Below, piece after piece: positions 61,451-64,000 of a DNA stretch of 64,000 nt. The number at the start of each line of letters is the position of its first letter. Positions within the stretch are counted from its first letter, which is position 1. Where the stretch lies: positions 2,604,001-2,668,000 of the forward strand of contig JACKHC010000001.1 in the NCBI GenBank assembly GCA_020639235.1. Direction: 5' to 3'. The DNA comes from Phycisphaeraceae bacterium. Its GTDB lineage: Bacteria; Planctomycetota; Phycisphaerae; Phycisphaerales; UBA1924. Position numbers and translations under genes: made by a program. The notes beneath the pieces are model-generated. The model was not told the origin of the DNA and did not search any database. It was given only the letters and a program-made list of their open reading frames with translations.

Positions 61451-62071
61451 TCAGTGCGGCTGGGGCGCGTGATCCTCGGCGGGGGCGTCGGAGTGCGGCT
61501 CTTGCGTGGCGTGCTCTTCGTTGAGCGCATGATTGCCGGCGTTGGCCTTGGCTTCGTCCTGCGCGAACTTGGCGGCGTTGGCGTCGGGCTTGCGCGCCAG
61601 CGGGCTCGTCTCATCGGAGTTGCTGCCCGCGTAGAGCTTGTAGTTGCCGCCCTTGTAGATCTCGCCGGACTGGATGGGATCGACGAGTGCCCGGGAACTG
61701 AGGTCGAGCATCGAGAGTCCGATGAAGAGGACGACGCCGAAGATCGTCGCCGAGACAACAACGGTGTTCATCGGCTTGTCATACTTGAGGTGCATGAAAT
61801 ACGCGCCGACGAGGGTGGCCTTGACGACCGCGATTCCCATGGCGATGAGGATGTGGACGAGACCGGAGAAGGCGATCCATGTGTTGCCGACCTGGATGCC
61901 GTGGACATTGGAGGACCACACGGTCAGGGCGGTGAGGAAGAGGAGGATCGCGAAGACCCAGAACATGGGCCAGAAGGGTGTGACATGCACATGGAAGTGC
62001 TTGTACTCGTCCGTCGAGAGCGTCTCGTGCGGATCGAAGCCGGCAAAGTCGGGGGCGTGTGCGTCGCTCAT
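61451..62071 (-). CDS. Cytochrome c oxidase subunit IV family protein
   Basis: The 206-residue product has three hydrophobic helices (about 35-58, 65-90, 100-122) with the CyoD/CoxIV-type pattern GLVHILIAMGIAVVKATLVGAYFMHLKYDK. A long polar C-terminal tail (about 140-206), rich in Ala, His, Glu and Asp, is not part of the usual family. It lies 21 bases after subunit III. Confidence 0.87.
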   Translation of the reverse strand: MSDAHAPDFAGFDPHETLSTDEYKHFHVHVTPFWPMFWVFAILLFLTALTVWSSNVHGIQVGNTWIAFSGLVHILIAMGIAVVKATLVGAYFMHLKYDKPMNTVVVSATIFGVVLFIGLSMLDLSSRALVDPIQSGEIYKGGNYKLYAGSNSDETSPLARKPDANAAKFAQDEAKANAGNHALNEEHATQEPHSDAPAEDHAPQPH

Positions 62072-62092
62072 GGTTCGTGTCTCGATTCGTGC

Positions 62093-62860
62093 TCAGACGA
62101 GGTACAGCAGCGGGAAGAGGAAGATCCAGATGATGTCGACGAGGTGCCAGTACAGCCCGATGTTCTCGAGCGAGGTGTAGTGACGCGGGCCGTACTGCCA
62201 CTTCCACGCCTTGATCATGGCCCACGCGATGACGAGCATGCCGATGAACACGTGCAGGCCGTGCGTGGCGGTGGCGATCCAGTAGACGGAGAGGAAGATC
62301 TGGTCGTGGGCCATGGGCGCGAAGTGCTGGGCGGCGTCGTGCGCGCCGGCGGCGACCTCGACGATCTGTCCCATGGCGGTGGGGTCCGTGACGGTGGCGG
62401 CGGCGTGCTCCGTGCCGTGGCCGGCGTACATGAAGTTCGCGCCGGGGAGTTCGCCCTTCTTGTACTTGGGCCAGTATTCCCACCCGAGTTTGACGATGAG
62501 GAAGAATGCGGCGCAGGCCTGCGTGATGAGCAGGTTCCAGAGGATCATGCCGCGCTTGCCGAGCTGGGCGCCGCGGATCGCCAGGACGATCGTGAAGGAT
62601 GAGAGCAGGAGGACGGCGGTGTTGGCGGCGCCGATCTTCCAGTTGAGGTAGTGGCGCGAGGCCTCGTGCCAGTTCTCCGGGTAGAGCATCCGGAACACGG
62701 CGTAGGCGCAGAAGAAGCCGGAGAACATGAGCACTTCCGTAGCGAGGAAGAGCCACATGCCGAGTTTGGCGCCCTCGAGTTCATCTTCGGCGTTGCGCCA
62801 GTGATGCCCCGGGATGTACGCCTCGTGCGGCTTGAGATCGTGCGTGTCGGTCGTCGTCAT
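62093..62860 (-). CDS. ctaE: Cytochrome c oxidase subunit III
   Basis: The 255-residue subunit has the COX3 pattern: AKLGMWLFLATEVLMFSGFFCAYAVFR, ITQACAAFFLIVKLGWEY and HGLHVFIGMLVIAWAMIKAWKW, ending YWHLVDIIWIFLFPLLYL. It stabilises subunit I and helps proton uptake. It lies 29 bases after subunit I on the same strand. Confidence 0.94.
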   Translation of the reverse strand: MTTTDTHDLKPHEAYIPGHHWRNAEDELEGAKLGMWLFLATEVLMFSGFFCAYAVFRMLYPENWHEASRHYLNWKIGAANTAVLLLSSFTIVLAIRGAQLGKRGMILWNLLITQACAAFFLIVKLGWEYWPKYKKGELPGANFMYAGHGTEHAAATVTDPTAMGQIVEVAAGAHDAAQHFAPMAHDQIFLSVYWIATATHGLHVFIGMLVIAWAMIKAWKWQYGPRHYTSLENIGLYWHLVDIIWIFLFPLLYLV

Positions 62861-62889
62861 ATCGGTTCACTCGCTTGGCGTGAGCGGAT

Positions 62890-64000
62890 TCAGTGCGCGG
62901 GCTTGATCTTGGAGGGGTCGGGGAGCGGGTAGTCCTTGGGGTCCCAGTGCGGCGGGACGACGGTGTCGAAGTCGTACGGGCCGTGCGTCATCACGGGCTC
63001 GTGGGGGAAGTTGTGCTCGATGGGCGGAGAGTCGGCTTCCCACTCGAAGGTGAGGCCGCCGTAGGGATTCTTGGGGGCCTTCTCGCCGCCCAGCAGCGAC
63101 TGGATGAAGACGAGCAGGTGGATGAGGAATCCGAGGCCGATGAGCCACGACCCGATGGTCGAGATCATGTGGAGGTGGTGGAAGTCGTCGACATAGGTGG
63201 CGTAGCGCCGGGGCATGCCCTGCGTGCCGAGGAAGAACTGCGTGAAGAAGGTCATGTTGAAGCCGAGGAAGACGATCACCGCGGCGATGCGCCCGATGTT
63301 GTCGTTAAGCATGCGGCCGGTGAATTTGGGCCACCAGTGGTGGAGCCCGCCGACGAAGGCGAAGACCGTGCCGCCCATCATCACATAGTGGAAGTGCGCG
63401 ACGACGAAGTAGGTGTCGTGGAGGTGGACATCGGTGGCGAGCGTGGCCAGGGGCGGGCCGGTGAGGCCGCCGATGGTGAAGTTGAAGAGGAAGGACGCGG
63501 CGTAGAGCATCGGGGTGTTCCAGACGATGGACGATTTGTACATCGTGGAGACCCAGTTGAAGACCTTGATCGCGGTGGGGATGGCGACGAGGAAGGTGAG
63601 CGCCGAGAAGACGACGTTGGCCGCGGGCGTCTCGCTCGTGAAGAGGTGGTGGCCCCACACGAGGAATGAGATGGCGGCGATGGCGATCGAGGAGAATGCG
63701 ATGGCGCGGTAGCCGAAGATTCGCTTGCGGCAGTGGACGGTGATGATCTCGGAGATGATGCCCATGCCCGGGAGAATCATGATGTAGACCGCGGGGTGGG
63801 AATAGAACCAGAAGAAGTGCTGGAAGAGCACCGGGTCGCCGCCCATCGAGGGATCGAAGATTCCGATGTGGAACATGCGCTCGCACATGAGCATGATGAG
63901 CGTGATGGCGAGGACGGGGGTCGCGAGCACCTGGATGATCGCGGTGGCGTAGATCGCCCACACGAACAGCGGCATGTCGAACCAGCCCATGCCCGGCACG
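62890..64000 (-). CDS. ctaD: Cytochrome c oxidase subunit I, partial (5' end outside window)
   Basis: At least 369 C-terminal residues; the coding sequence continues beyond 64000. Visible motifs include the CuB His-Tyr region FFWFYSHPAVYIMILP, the HHLF segment with the CuB His pair, the heme-binding VVAHFHYVMMGG, and HLHMISTIGSWLIGLGF. This is the catalytic subunit (heme a, heme a3, CuB), forming an operon with subunits III and IV and an unknown two-TM protein. Confidence 0.95.
   Translation of the reverse strand, partial: VPGMGWFDMPLFVWAIYATAIIQVLATPVLAITLIMLMCERMFHIGIFDPSMGGDPVLFQHFFWFYSHPAVYIMILPGMGIISEIITVHCRKRIFGYRAIAFSSIAIAAISFLVWGHHLFTSETPAANVVFSALTFLVAIPTAIKVFNWVSTMYKSSIVWNTPMLYAASFLFNFTIGGLTGPPLATLATDVHLHDTYFVVAHFHYVMMGGTVFAFVGGLHHWWPKFTGRMLNDNIGRIAAVIVFLGFNMTFFTQFFLGTQGMPRRYATYVDDFHHLHMISTIGSWLIGLGFLIHLLVFIQSLLGGEKAPKNPYGGLTFEWEADSPPIEHNFPHEPVMTHGPYDFDTVVPPHWDPKDYPLPDPSKIKPAH

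Noticed and set aside
1..64000. CRISPR arrays or further RNA genes
   Set aside because: No regularly spaced direct repeats, and besides tRNA-Arg no cloverleaf or rRNA segment was recognised.

Overview
The window is high-GC bacterial chromosome. Its gene set (a DUF1573 lipoprotein, RNase Y, a FapA-like DUF342 protein, an AstA/AstD arginine-catabolic block, a pyrBC-pyrFE-carAB cluster, a cytochrome c oxidase operon with a subunit IV and an unknown membrane protein, and a tRNA without encoded CCA) fits a Planctomycetota bacterium, possibly class Phycisphaerae. That placement is an inference from gene content and composition; no rRNA is present to confirm it.

1-18.65 kb is a metal-resistance region. 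The left end (11-6470, + strand) is the tail of a copper cassette: CusC-like outer-membrane lipoprotein, Tat-exported two-domain multicopper oxidase, an APC-type permease and a CopA-type Cu P-ATPase, with overlapping or nearly abutting genes. A complete insertion sequence (6683-8087, 27-bp perfect inverted repeats) follows. Next is a minus-strand czcCBA-type divalent-cation efflux operon (15734 to 8438) that begins with a small secreted protein and ends with an unusual PII-like protein and a small His-bearing membrane protein. A divergent Zn/Cd/Pb-type P-ATPase (16193-18454) completes the region. Two 58-bp imperfect direct repeats (6499-6556, 18566-18623) bracket the IS, the czc operon and the second ATPase.

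18.7-34 kb is mixed housekeeping and accessory sequence: VOC proteins, a secreted trypsin-like protease facing a two-repeat aspartyl protease lipoprotein, a ureohydrolase, a Cys-rich repeat lipoprotein, and a four-gene arginine/ornithine-catabolism operon (M20 hydrolase, class III aminotransferase, AstA, AstD). It also holds DinB, SRPBCC, a fused methionine sulfoxide reductase (MsrB-MsrA) and an orphan adenine methyltransferase. AstB and AstE are absent. The nearby ureohydrolase and the M20 hydrolase could replace them, giving arginine to ornithine to succinylornithine to glutamate.

34-42.4 kb is the de novo pyrimidine cluster (transcription order pyrB, pyrC, pyrF, pyrE, carA, carB, then the methyltransferase) with a terminator-like hairpin in or before the start of pyrF. 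BioY is divergent from pyrB. 43-46.6 kb carries respiratory assembly genes: heme O synthase, an ABC-2 ATPase and permease, and SCO1/SenC. 46.6-60.5 kb holds a secreted EEP-family protein, tRNA-Arg(TCT), a DUF1573 lipoprotein, a double ABC-2 permease, RNase Y, an epimerase, a FapA-like protein, a YdiJ-like FAD/Fe-S dehydrogenase and an MFS exporter. The window ends inside the cytochrome c oxidase operon (subunits I, III, IV and a two-TM unknown).
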